The notes under the pieces were generated by a model. That model saw nothing but the letters and a program-made list of their open reading frames with translations, was not told the origin of the DNA and made no database searches. Position numbers and translations under genes: made by a program. A DNA stretch of 64,000 nt from Zhengitettix transpicula (taxonomy: Eukaryota > Arthropoda > Insecta > Orthoptera > Tetrigidae): assembly GCA_037074705.1 (NCBI GenBank), contig CM073593.1, forward strand, positions 13,087,001 through 13,151,000, given 5' to 3'. This document shows positions 22,503-35,000 of the stretch, piece by piece. Each line of letters begins with the position of its first letter. The stretch's first letter is position 1.

Positions 22503-25500
22503 AAACGTTCTGTTATAATATACAATTGCGTGGTTGATAAACCGAGAATATTTTAATACAGTAATTTTCCTCATTCAAATATAATACTTAATAAAAATTT
22601 ATAAATGAATCATAATATTTTATTAACCATAGTAAAAATCTAAACACAGGAATAATTGAAAAATAATGTTCGTATGTGCTAGTATCGGTTATACGTATAC
22701 AGCCTTCATAAATCCGGTTCAATTAACGTCAGATAAATATTTTTTGTCGAACAGGTTAACAGAATATTCATATTTAAGAAAAATAGAGCAATCGGTGGTT
22801 AACCAATATCAGTAGAAAGATTCCTTAACGCCGATGCCTTCTGAAATAATAATGTTCAAATCGAGTTTTATAGTTCTGTCAGGTAAATATTGAAACATGA
22901 TTTTTATTGTAGTTTCATTATGGAACGACAAATGGGTGAAACGAATAATAATTCGTGTTTCGACAAAAGTTGAGGTATACGATCGGATGCTGATGTTTCG
23001 AAATGGTTCCGATAATTAACCGAAATCAGTTCAGCTAAATAAATTCACTGAAAACATAAATTTATTGCCATTAGATAATTATGGTGGATAGAAAAAAGCT
23101 ATAATTTCAACTTGAATCTCAACCGCTTTGCTCCTTACCAATAAATCAATGGGTTGGACTTTACTGGTCTTTTATAACAACTTATCTGTCCCAGTCAACA
23201 TGTAGGACCTAATTTCAAACATACGATTTGTAACGTTTCTGTTTGTCTGTGCATTTTGTTTATAATTATTAGAAATTACTACATTAATTGCTTCATTTAT
23301 ACTTATGTAGGAAGTTATCTGACTATGTATTTAACAATATTTAAAGAAGCACCCCTTACACAGACACAATTTTCCGAAGATTTCATTTAAATTCGTCAGT
23401 CAGTTTTTCAGAAGCTATCAGACAAATATTTGGCCATAATTTTATTGTTTAAGGGAGTGAAGTGGCACATATGTGGTTTTACTAATTGACGTTGATGTAA
23501 AATCAAAACAAGTTGAAATGTAAAGCCATAAGTTGTAATGCTTGAGTAATATATTTACAGATTACTCTGACAAATATTAGACAGAAAGCTTCTGAAAAAA
23601 AATATGAAAAAAATTGTAAATTTCATATATAATTATTAAAATTGTAATTTAACTTTAAAAGTAAGATTTCACCTGCCAGTGTGGTTTCGTGGGGAGATAT
23701 TTGGCACAAATGACATAAATTTACAAATTTCTGAGAATATTACTTAGGTAAAATTATTTTTATCTGTTACACGGTGATAAATCCTGGCGTTTGTGTCGGT
23801 GAACTGCCTTATTTGCTAGTCGGATTCCAAGTTTGCGTCCTCAAAGTAGTATCGCAGTCTCAATGATACCAAATCCTCTTCTTTTGTGCTTAAACTTCAA
23901 TGTAAGTTGATTACGTTAATAATATCATAACATCGTGTGAACGTCTTTAGATCTGACAAATGGAAACCGATTTGTCAGTGAATGAGAGCACATAATTATA
24001 CTAATGTTGCCACATAGTCATGAATGAATGACAACAAACCATTACTGGACATTCGTGGACAATAATAGTGAAAACGTCTCAAGAATTTGATTCGTCATCG
24101 CAAGGTAGAGCTTCAAGGTCAAATTGACTCTCACTTGAATATATCTATAATAACCGGACTCAAGAGTGGTAATTTTTTCCTTCGCGAGTCTGTTACATAT
24201 CTTCTTAAGTTCCTCACTTTTTTACATCAATGTAACCTTATAATGATTCGGCAATCCAGTCCGCAGACGTCAATTAACATTTTCTGTCCTAGCCATATAA
24301 AAGCTATGAATAACCCTAGTGGATGGGGAAACTCACTGCTTTTTATTGCGTCTTGAATTTGGATGGATTTCAAACAATTTTCAGTACAGATAATTGATAA
24401 AAATCTAAGAAGAAGTATCTTACAGTAAAAAACAATTATTATTTTATCTTTGTTATAGCGTTTATTGGCTAATATGAAAATTTTGAATTACAGATAATTA
24501 CTATTAAGAATTAACCATAAAAAGGCACTGACTCGAACCAAGAATGTTAAGTTAGGCCTTGTTGAGCCTTGTAACCTCTGTGGTTGAGTTTCTAGACGTG
24601 ACTATATATGTAATCAGTTTCCGTAATAAAACAATAAGTGAAATGGCGCCTCGATAGTCTACTTAGGGACTGGAATGATGAACGGAACACTTGAACTGAC
24701 ATCTAAACGTCTGGAATTCAAGACACAACTTTCTACCAAGAAAGGTACTCGACGTCTGCTGACTAAAAATTGCTTCTCTGGTATATATATTTTTTTCTAA
24801 CCTCAATGGTCGATTTTTCCAAGTGATAGGGCACCTTTTCATCCCTCCCGCTGATCGGGTTGAGCCACAATCCCAAGGGAAGCGTAATCGAATTATTGCG
24901 TCACATCGGATTTTCTTGTGTCCATAATATTTCCCAAACATTCGGTCTTGGCGAGGGCAACCGGTTCATGATCTGAGCCATGATTCTTCAACCACGCGTA
25001 TTTTTCGACGCCACATGCTCATCTTCAACCACCTGGTTCAAAATTTAATAAATTCAATAAATAATTGTTATTAAATTGATTCCTAAAAGAATGCACTATA
25101 AAGTTTGGAAGTTCCTAACGTTGTACATGTTGGACGTTTTTTTAACTAAAATTTGTAAACTGGTATACATTAGAACTATAAAATACCTCACCGAATTTGA
25201 TCGAACTAATTGAAACATTTGTAGATTAATTATACATTACGATTCGCAATAAGGCAGTGAGTATTTCTACTAGCGGAGAATAGGAAATTATTACTGTATG
25301 GTTTACTGGTTAACGAGCAGAATCGCAATGTCTAGACATTATAATTTTAGAGAGAGACAAGTGTTGCCACACAACCATAAGGTTTTTTGCATTCATTCCA
25401 TAAAATCAGGCGTTCATTTATACTTTTAAGTGCTGTGTGTGCTATGTCGGGAACTATAGTCATTTTAGAAGTAACACAATAATGGAGAATAGCTATGTCG

Positions 25501-26160
25501 CAGCAAAGAATGGCTCATACGAAGCAAAGGGAGTTCATCTTCAGGCAATCGCCCTTATCGGAATTGAAAAATCCTCTCTGCAGCTGGCATCCGAGCCACC
25601 GCACCCATTCCTTTCAGCCCCCAATGTTGCGCTGCGTGTGTCACATTCTCCGATAAACGTCATCGCCATTGGTCCACGTTTCTGCCATCCGACGAAGACG
25701 GAGTTTCCGAGATTACGTCAATGTCACACACAAAAAAATCACTTAGTAGATTATTCTATATTTGTCAATATTTGCTTCAAAATAAAAGGATAAAAAAACG
25801 ATTAAAAAGAAATAAGTCTACAGAGGGACGCGCAATAAAAATTAGCACCGTTTCATATAGAAAGCACACGTTAATTGAAGAAAGGAAAGCACAAATATTA
25901 CCATAGCCACGTTTTTTGTATTATTCTTAAAAAATGTAACTCGATGCTCATAATAATATTGCCACTATGAAAGTTAATTGAAAAATTAATAGGAGCTTTA
26001 ACAGTTTGTCTCATGCCTAGTATTAAAATTTAAATATTCTTCTGGAATATATGTTATTTAGCAGTTCATTTTCTCATACCCTACTACTTCTACTGATGTA
26101 AAATTAAACGTAAACAATTTGAGACGTTATCAGAACAAAATTTATGTTTAATATATATTT
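22503..26160. other. No gene seen; one GC-richer patch
   Basis: Mostly AT-rich. At 25437-25730 a 118-codon frame runs through a GC-richer patch, but it has no recognised domain and no convincing splice context. A minus-strand GGTTCGAGTCA near 24540 resembles a pol III B box, without a foldable tRNA around it. Confidence 0.4.
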
Positions 26161-27122
26161 TGTAATGTTAAAAGGGTAATACAAAGAATTAATAATTAGA
26201 GACTATTGAACTGAATTGTTACCGGCGAACACACAGAGATACAATAATGGATGAGAAAACAGGCCAAGACATTGTAGGACATAGCGCGCGTAAGTTGATG
26301 GAGCAGCAGTCAGCCATGAGACATTGCTGAGTAGGGAATAAATTAAAATTTAGTAGTGTGGTTGTGAACACCGACCGAGGATAATCATAGCAAAGTATGT
26401 TCTCGCGAGTAACCAAGTAGCGGTCGAGCAAAGTTGATGCTTGGTAACAGCTGGTATTGGTCGTATGTAACCTACGATATTGAAGAACTTTTAAAAGTAA
26501 AGTCGACAGTTATAAATAGGACGAAAGTTCTTGAACAATTGTGTCCGGAGATCAATTGGATGGAATTTAACAAAGTGAACAAAAGTTATAAACTTAGTGT
26601 TATATGGTCTGTTCATAAATGTTCGAGGTGAAAGTGTGTTGCAAAAATCTCTACAATTGCCCTGGTACCGGTACAAACAGTGAGTAAAAAAGAAACATTT
26701 AAAATTAATATTGTAAACATTAGTAAAACGTAGAATATCGTCAGATTTCGTTTTCATTTCGTTTTTATTCGATTACATTTCGAGAGTTTATTAAAAATAT
26801 TTGTCAGTAGTAAATTGTAAAATTAATTGTTCTTTATTTAAAAGGCCAATAAAGACCCTGAGGTAAGAGAAAAGGACATTTTTGTATAAAATTGTTGTAA
26901 AGTTCTGGAAGTAATTTGTTTTGTAAGGTAAAATAGTTGTGTATAATAAACTAAATTGTTTAATTAAATTAAATAAATGTTATTATTTCATGCTCGTTTC
27001 ATTAGATAATTTTCAATTATTAGTTCAATTTAATTAATTTTCTTCATTATTGAGGAACCACATTTTGATGCCTTAACGTGTGGACAATCAGATCATTTCA
27101 ATTATTATCATTTTTATTATAA
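26161..27122 (+). mobile_element. LTR-like element, copy L3
   Basis: Starts TGTAATGTTAAAAGGG right after ATATATATTT and ends near ATTATAATATATA. It is highly similar to L2 in inverted orientation. It holds CCTGGTACCGGTACAAACAG followed by TGAGTAA (26661-26686), a palindrome next to a good splice-donor string. The block GGCCAATAAAGACCCTGAGG (26843-26862) includes AATAAA. The 3' block CCTTAACGTGTGGAC also matches L2. No frame is shared with L2. A solo LTR or non-autonomous LTR-type element is the best explanation. Confidence 0.6.
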
Positions 27123-29029
27123 TATATATAGCCTTCATATGAGAATTGAAACGTTGTTCACGGTTCTTAACGTTAGTGTTAGTTTACTTCTCAAAACGTG
27201 CCTCAATGTAAGTTTTTGATAAGACTTGTGTCTATATTTTTCTTTGCCTGGTTAATTATAACTCAATCTCATTTCTTCAATGTTTTATTACTTATAGTGT
27301 CTAAGGCCTTTGAAAACATGTTAATGACGATAACTAAGGGAAATAACGAAGTGTAGTCTTGGCTTTCATCACAGGCGGCATATTTCAGTATGACGATGGA
27401 ATACAAAAACTGGCTTACTGTTACGACAATAGCTTAAATAACGGCGATGTCGAGAACTAGTGTGAGGTGTAAGGTAATGTTCCGTTATTTTGTTAAAATA
27501 AAAAACGGTAACTACTTTAAAAACACCCCTCCTAAATTTTATACTTATAACGCTACTTATTTTGTAACATTATTTCTGTAAATTACGTTGGCAAGTAAAT
27601 TTAATCTTATCTTTCATTCATAAAAATACTAAAATCAGATAACTTTAAAAATGTTGAACTTAACTAAATTATTATTATTTCATCCCACAGATTCAGCGTT
27701 ACAAATTTGATTGGAAATTGCATAAAATATTTTTTCTTACAATTATTTGATAAGTCGTTAGTCAGACAGAATGTATAAAATCATTTTTTACTTTTAGCTC
27801 CAATATTACTTAATATAAATAGAATATACAGAAAGTACCAAAGGGACTAATGGGATTTCGTACCTTAAAGATGGAGTTTTGTATACAATGAGTTTTATTC
27901 ATCGACGGCCTTTAGAATGAAAATGTGCGCAAGGTCGTTAAGGGTAAGCAATAAAAAAAAGACGACCTGGAGGTGTAAACGGTTTAATAATTCTACATTC
28001 TAAAAAAATTTAAGTATGGACTTAATTATTCTATTATTTTGAGAATAATTTAAGTTATGGTTCAAGGCCAAACATGGCGAGTGCAGCAACATATTTTTCT
28101 GAAGGGGCATACTTTCTCTCTGCAAGGAGGAGTTGCAAAGTGGAGAAACAGCAGGGTGTTTCCGGAACGGGCAGGTGGCGTGAAAATTAGCACCAAGTAT
28201 TTCACATTAGTGGCCACTGAGAGGGTGGGAAAACCCCTCCTTGCAGATGTGACTCATTTATTCTTGCATTACGAACACAAAAAGGAACTCTAATAAAGGA
28301 CTAAGAAATGAAAACGAAGCACATTAAATACTTCTAATTTATTCAACGTTAGGGCAAGAGAACCTTGCTTAACTTGCAACTTTCCTTGGGTCTAAGAACG
28401 TCAATGCAGAATAAATTTCATAAAATAATAATAGAATAACTTAATGGTTCCATTTACAGATGATACTGTTGAATATATTGAAACTACTATAGTGTTTAGA
28501 GGAACTATCAGAAAAAAGGAAACTCGATGAGTAATGCTAAAGAATATTTTATAGAAATTCGAACTAGTGTAGTGGTTCATATTTGTATTATAAATACAAT
28601 TTTAACGCATCTTTCGATGAGAGTAATGGAACTTACGTAATCAGTTCGTGATCTCTATTATAACTTATGAATGAACATATAAGAGAAGCAAGGAAGCGTG
28701 TTAATTAATATTTTACACCAAAACAATCACGGAAATTGCATAATGATTGAGTGTAGGAAACAGGATGGAAGTTTAAAGTCGTTGAGATGATATTTGAGAC
28801 TGAAAACCGCTAGAAAGTTGATAAATTAACAAAGACAATTAATTAGTTGTACATATAGACTGTGAGAGAGATAGACTGACCGTTTTATAGATTATTTGAG
28901 AAGAAAAGTGGAGGTAATATAAACAGAATTGCCTTGAGGCAATAGGAAACTAGTAATCTTCAAGCCTTAATTCTATAATTAATAATTAATATTAAAATAT
29001 TATTTATGTTTTCTCATGATTTTTTTGGA

Positions 29030-29031
<2 letters not shown>
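27123..29031. other. No gene seen
   Basis: AT-rich sequence. A 78-codon frame at 28057-28293 has no recognised domain. A short inverted repeat (CTTAATTATTCT...AGAATAATTTAAG) lies near 28020-28052. Confidence 0.4.

Positions 29032-29067
<36 letters not shown>
29032..29067. repeat. (TA)n microsatellite
   Basis: About 17 TA units directly against the TGTAAT start of LTR-like copy L4. Confidence 0.95.
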
Positions 29068-29070
<3 letters not shown>

Positions 29071-30103
29071 AATGCCAATTAATTAGGCCATTAATTGGTT
29101 TTAATAAAATTTAAATGTAGTGGCAGGATTTTCCAAAGCGACCATGAAGCCAGGCTCTGTTACTTTGTCGGAATGTCAAAAATGGCGTATGCGCGCTAAA
29201 ACTCGAGACTACGATAGTTCAGTTGGTGACGGGACATTTCGGAGGACGGAACAAATGATTGTAGAGCAGGAGACTAGCCGTTGTTTAATGTATTATTAAA
29301 GAAAGTTGTGAGTTTAAGACAAAGTAAAAACATTCACGGAAGCATTTAAATCGTAAATGTTGCTAAGTAAAAGCAGTGTATGTCTGTAGCCAGCCAGGAA
29401 TAGTAAAATTGCAGTTTAAGTCCCAAGCGGTCAAAAAGACTAGCAAATCTATGAATCACATGATTCATACAAGGTCACCAGATAGCTGACAAAAAGGAGG
29501 ATTATCCGAGTTCCTGGGAGCCTATCAAGGTTGACTTAAAGAGTGTAAAATATGTGAGCCGATATTAGAATCAGTGTAAAAAATTTGCAATAGTGTACTT
29601 CCGAAAACGAAAATGGAATGCTGGAACCAGCTGGACAAATGTGAGTAACAAAATACAAAATAATTATTTATGTAAACGTAATTAAAGGATAGAAGTCAGA
29701 TTTCGTTCTATTTTAAATGTCAATCAGAGTTAATTTCTTTTCTTTTAATTTCTTCCTATCGACATTTTGTCTGGGCGAATTATAAACTGAGTGTTAATTA
29801 GTTTTTTTAAAAACAACTTGTTGTGTCCTTTTTTAAACCCAGTTGAGACCCTGAGATCTAAAATTTTAAATTGTAATTCTTTGTGAGTTAAAGCAACAAA
29901 GTGGAAATAAATAATTATATGTTTTAAATTCTTGTTGATTCTTTCATTTAAATAAAGCTCATCTTGTTAATTATTACATTTTGTCGCTTCGCTTGAGGTA
30001 AATCATTTAAATTCAAATTAAATAATTAAAGCTAAATTGTTATTTATTACATATTTGGCTTCCACAACGCGGGGCTAATTTCAAGCCAATGTTATTTATT
30101 ACA
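29068..30103 (+). mobile_element. LTR-like element, copy L4
   Basis: 1,036 bp from TGTAATGCCAATTAATTAGG to TTATTTATTACA, embedded in TA repeats on both sides. Inside are GGAACCAGCTGGACAAAT followed by GTGAGTAA (donor-like, near 29640) and CCCAGTTGAGACCCTGAG (29839-29856). Near the 3' end is TTGGCTTCCACAACGCGGGG, which looks like a tRNA primer-binding site. The string GTTATTTATTACA occurs both before this block (30039-30051) and at the element's end (30091-30103), as if an LTR end, a primer-binding site and a second LTR end were telescoped. Copy L5 is its inverted relative at 41639-42653. Confidence 0.65.
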
Positions 30104-30119
30104 ATATATATATATATAT

Positions 30120-30535
30120 TGTAATAACCAGCTAAGAAGGACAGGAATTCTGTTCTTATTTTTGTCAGATATGTTTACAAACTCAGACTGGGGACCCTTG
30201 AGTGGTTTGTACATATAAAAGATAATGATAAAATGATGGATAAGTGACTTTTAGAGAAGGGAAGGACTATAATTAGGGCTAATAGTGTGACCAACATCTG
30301 GACGACGGAATACTAATGGCAGAAATGACAGAAGGTTATTGGACGGTGCAATTAGAATAAACGGAAATAATTTAATTTAATTGATGTAGTGGCTCTCGGA
30401 GCGGGAGAAAGTTAACAGCTGGGGTTTGTGTGGCGAACGTGGAAATGCAAAAAACTGCGAAAAACAAGGGAATATTCTGGAGCCGGTATATAAATAAGAG
30501 GGCAGTTGGACACTATTTTATTTTATGAGGTATTG

Positions 30536-30537
<2 letters not shown>
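30120..30537 (+). mobile_element. Short TA-bounded element with TATA-box promoter-like end
   Basis: 418 bp starting TGTAATAACCAGC and ending GAGGTATTGCA, with TA repeats on both sides. The first six bases match the L family, but the body does not. Near the right end is GGTATATAAATAAGAGGGCA, a strong TATA-box string about 45 bp from the end. This would suit an LTR U3 truncated soon after its start site, or an unrelated element with similar target choice. Confidence 0.45.
30487..30496 (+). promoter_or_regulatory. TATA-box-like core promoter string
   Basis: TATATAAATA preceded by GC-containing GGAGCCGG and followed about 25-30 bp later by TTGGACACTATT. It stands out because its local context is not AT-rich, unlike most TATA strings in this window. 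Confidence 0.4.

Positions 30538-30571
<34 letters not shown>
30538..30571. repeat. (TA)n microsatellite
   Basis: About 16 TA units bounding the short element on the right; with 30104-30119 it brackets it. Confidence 0.9.
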
Positions 30572-30575
<4 letters not shown>

Positions 30576-31831
30576 CTACAATCTCGAATTAATTTCTATA
30601 TAACCAAGTTAAAGATATTTGGTCAATCATTTATAAAAGAGCAGAAGCCATTTCCTTCTTTAGCTATCATTGGACCCCTGAATACCGTTATAGATAATAA
30701 AATTACCCTTTAATTCCTTATAAAAACTTAACAGACACTTTCATTGTGACTGAAGACGTCTGTTAAATAATTATAAAGAATGAATAATTTATATCTATGA
30801 AATTTTATGTATTGACAGGTTAATGGTTAATATTTACATTGAATTTTCTCCTGTTTTAAACTGGAGATAAAAAACTTTTTTAATTTGTTTTCAACAATTT
30901 TTTCGTTTAGCACTCTGATTACAATTAATTGAAGATTCCATATGCAATTAAATCAATTACAGATGTAAATTAAAGCAACAATTTTTTTCTTGGTGACCAA
31001 AAATTAAACAACAATAATTTCAATAATAACATAGACTTACGGAATTAAATTAAATGCACTCAAATTTTTGTTAAGCTTAGATTAAGACTAAAGATAAAAT
31101 TATTTTGTATAACGACCAGAATTATATGTTGACTTAAAAATTGTTTTCGGTGAGTTAATCGAACAATATTACAACATCATCTTCCCACACACAAAAAATA
31201 TTAATATTTACGGTTGTACTATTTACACCGACTCCATTTAGTTTTAGTATTTTAGATATTAGAGAAGTTACTGTTAAATATTACACAGAATTATTTGTAT
31301 TATTAGATACAATGTGCAATTTGGATAACAGCGGAGGAATTTTCTGTTTTAAAACTACTATCATTTGATGCAGATGATTTTCATGAAGTGTGTTTGCTGT
31401 TTAGAGTTAATTTGAATTTGCTTGTGTTCGGTTTTCATTTCTATCATCACAGTAGCTGTCGTCTGCAGCACGGACCCCCGCAATGACGCAGGGACGCGTT
31501 CCGGGAACATTTATATGCGTAAAGTGAACCCCGATTTGTATTCTTCGTTCTTTATGCTGACAATCACGGCGGTGATAAGATAATATAGAGCGGGTATATA
31601 TTGCAACAAAGAAAGGGCCAAGATATTGTTAGCGATAAGGAGGGAGTGTCCTCCAATCGCAGTAGTCGTTACTGCGGCAAGCAATCTCCATTCGTCACTG
31701 AGAGGGCGGTTACATCTGCAATGCTATTGAAATTGCTACCAATACACCTGTCGAGGTGATGTGGATATATAGGGGGTGCTTCTGGCGGTTCTCTGAACCT
31801 CTATATATATCTGCGCCACTGAAAAGATGAG
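30572..31831. other. No gene seen; GC-richer end
   Basis: AT-rich to 31440. From 31440 to 31830 the sequence is less AT-rich and ends with GGATATATAGGGGG (about 31761) and CTATATATATCTG, possible promoter strings upstream of a small open frame. No further evidence. Confidence 0.35.
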
Positions 31832-32014
31832 ATGGACGATTTAGTTATTAGTATCGATTTATCAAGCGGGTTTACGATGTCGCAAATTTCTTATGTAAAC
31901 ATGAGACAACGTAGACTCGTTAATGCCTTGGCGACTTTAAAAGTTCAACTTACGGAATTAGTAAGTAATCACGAAAAGTGGATCAATGAAAATGTTCTCG
32001 AGGTTCTCTTTTAG
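31832..32014 (+). CDS. Unrecognised 60-codon frame, possible exon
   Basis: The frame encodes a 60-residue peptide with a helix-prone second half (LVNALATLKVQLTELVSNHE) and no low-complexity tract. It follows a less AT-rich stretch with TATA-like strings. Within it, GAATTAGTAAGTAAT contains a donor-like GTAAGT, so a spliced exon is possible. The frame ends just before the RTE-ended element at 32082. No domain is recognised, and a chance frame of this size is common in 64 kb. Listed only because its composition is protein-like. Confidence 0.15.
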   Translation: MDDLVISIDLSSGFTMSQISYVNMRQRRLVNALATLKVQLTELVSNHEKWINENVLEVLF

Positions 32015-32081
32015 ATATAAAATTAAAAAACTACAATTCCTTACTATTTAACTACCGATGAATATTTGTTTTTTATTATCA

Positions 32082-35000
32082 ACTAGCTGGGTGCCCGGCG
32101 TTGCCCGAGATGTCATTTATCTATAACCCCCGATATGACTCCAATTTCGGTTGCTTTTGCGCTATTTTTATGTAACGTTCCTCGAACCCTATGCCTACAT
32201 GTGCTCACCTCCCATGCCGAAGGGGGTTGAAGTCATTGAGAAAATATATCGGCCGTTTATACATGTTAGAAGGTGACCACCCCCACAAATGTGCGATAAT
32301 CAAAATGTTTTTATTTTACGAAAAATCGACCGATTACGTTGTCTGAAAATTTCTACCCCAGTCCACCACCTCCCAAACCCGTCGCGTTACCCAGGTTGTC
32401 ATAATTAGATTCAGCAACATTCATAGTCTCTGAATTGATTCGAATCGCGGTTTGTTTTTGCGGTTTTTTTTTGCTTAACGTACCTCCACTCCACCCCTAA
32501 GATTTCTCCCGTCACAGGGGTTGAAATTATCCACAAAAGCATCTATATACATAAAATCAAAGTAATTAACCCCTGGAAATAATTATCGCAAATATCGACC
32601 GTTTACTATGTTTGAAAATTTCCACCCCCCGACCACTCCCGCTTCGGGGACTTAAACGGCATGTTGAATGACGTAATTAAACTCAGTGACAAATATAACC
32701 CCGGATTTAACTCCAATCTCGATACTTTCTCCTTTCTTTTTATGTAATGCCACTTCACGCCTATCCTTAAGGGTGCACCCCTCCAAAGCCCGGAAAGGGT
32801 TGAAATTATACACACAGAACATGTAGAGAAATTTTATGAATCTCATTGATGCCGAAATATATTTATTCGAAGGAAAAATCAGCCGGTTAACATGTTTGAA
32901 AATTTATTCCCCCGCCCAACTGCTCCAATCCCCACACACCCCCGCACACCACCACCACCCACCGTGAATATCCCACGTTGCCATAAACACTTTCACCTAT
33001 ATCTCCAATCACGTTTCGACCGTTTAACATATTTAAACAATTTACACCCCTGCCAACCCTTCCTTGGGGGAGTTAAACGGTTAGTTGAATGTAATAATTT
33101 AACTCATTGACATCGATTACCGTGGATTCGTCTCCAATGTCGGTTGTTTTTACATCATTATAATGTAATTCCACCCTTAAGGGGAGCTCCATTCCCAATC
33201 CCGAAAGATGTTGAAATTATACATGGGCAAAATGTAGAGAAATTTTATTAATCTAATTGATCCCGAAATATATTTACTTGACGCAAAAAACTGCCGGTCA
33301 ACATGTTTTAAAATTTCTATCCCCCGTACACCTCCGCCCAACTCATCCCAACGCAGCCCACACCCGCGCGTTGCCCAGATTGTCACAAATAAAGTCTGCT
33401 ACATTCATTTCCTTCGATTTGACTGGAATCTCGGTTGTGTTTGCATTATTTTCTAGTAAATACCCTCCACCACCTTATCATTCCTCCCCATATCATGCCA
33501 ACAAACATCATTGGTAGAAATACTATCAACGTCAAAGGCCCTGGAATTGATTTATTCCACGATAATATCGGTGATTGAACCTCGTTTGAAGAATTCCACC
33601 CCGTCCAATCCCGCCCCAGGGGATTTCGATATGACTCCAATTTCGGATTTTCTCGCGTTGTTTTTTTATGAGTCCTAATCCACCACCACCCCTTACTATG
33701 CACCTCCCTCATGCCGCAAGAAGGGTTAAAATTTTACACACACAACTTGGATAGAAATACTATAAATCTAATTAACCCTGAAAAATATTATTCAACTCTA
33801 ATATCGGTTGTGATTTCTTGTTTCAATAATTTCACTCCCGTCCACCTCCACCCCTTGGAGTTCAATGACTATTTAAATGTCATAATTAAACCCAGCGACA
33901 TTCATAACCCTGTATTTGACTCTAATCTCGGTTTTATTCCCGTTATTTATTTTTAACTCCTGTTGAGCCCCAATCCTAAAGTAAGATCCCTCCAAATCCC
34001 GAAATGGGTTCAAATTAAACACTGAGAACGTGTAGTGAAATTTTAATGATCTCATTGTATATATTTATTCGACGCAAAATTCGGAGCTTTACTTATTTTA
34101 AAATTTCTACTCCTTACCCACCACCGCCCAACTTCACCACCTTAATCCGACCCCGCGGATTGCTTAGATTGTCATAAATAAACTCAGGGACATTCATTAC
34201 ATTCGATTTGAATAGCATCTCGGTTGTATTAGCGTTATTTTCCGGTATCTCACCTCCACACCCACCTCTAAGCATGATGTCACTCATGTCGCTAGGGGTT
34301 GAAATTTTACAAACATAAAATGGGTGGAAATACTATAAATGTAATTATCCGTTAAAAATATTTATTCCACGCAAATATCGACCGTTTAACATGTTAAACC
34401 TTTTCCATGCCCGGTTCACCCCTTGGGTGTTAGATGGCCAATTGAATATCATAATGAAACTCTGCGAAATCCACAACCCTTGATTTGGTTGTATTCTCAG
34501 ATTTATTCGCGTTATTTATTTTTTTACTCTCACCCCTAAGAGTGCTTCTTTCCCATCCTGTAAGGGATGAAACTATACTCATATAACATCGGTTGAAACA
34601 CTATATCTTAGATACCTAAAAATATTTATCTGCCTAAATAAATGTTTCCACCTTCTCCCGTAAGTGGGCTTCCCTCTCATGCCAAAAGGGGTTACATTTT
34701 ACAAACAACATCGGTAGATTTATTATCAATGTCACTGACCCCGACAATTAATTGTATTTATCTTTTAAAAATATTTACTCCACGCAAATATCGATCGTTT
34801 AACATGTTAGAAAAATTCAAACCCTGTCCACCCCATCAACTCCCGCCCCTTGGGGTAAAATGGCCAATTGAATGCTATAATTGAACTCGGCGACATCCAT
34901 AACCCGGGATTTGACTTCAATCACGGTTGTATTCGCGTTTTTTTTATTGAAGCGTTCCTCCACCCCACCCCTAAATATGCTCTACTGATAAGCCCGAAAG

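Noticed and set aside
24530..24565. B-box-like GGTTCGAGTCA on the minus strand
   Set aside because: A loose A-box-like string lies upstream, but no cloverleaf and no repeat body were found; likely chance or a very old SINE.
15884..27122. L2 and L3 as the two LTRs of one 11 kb element
   Set aside because: They are in inverted, not direct, orientation and no gag-pol lies between them, so they are independent insertions.
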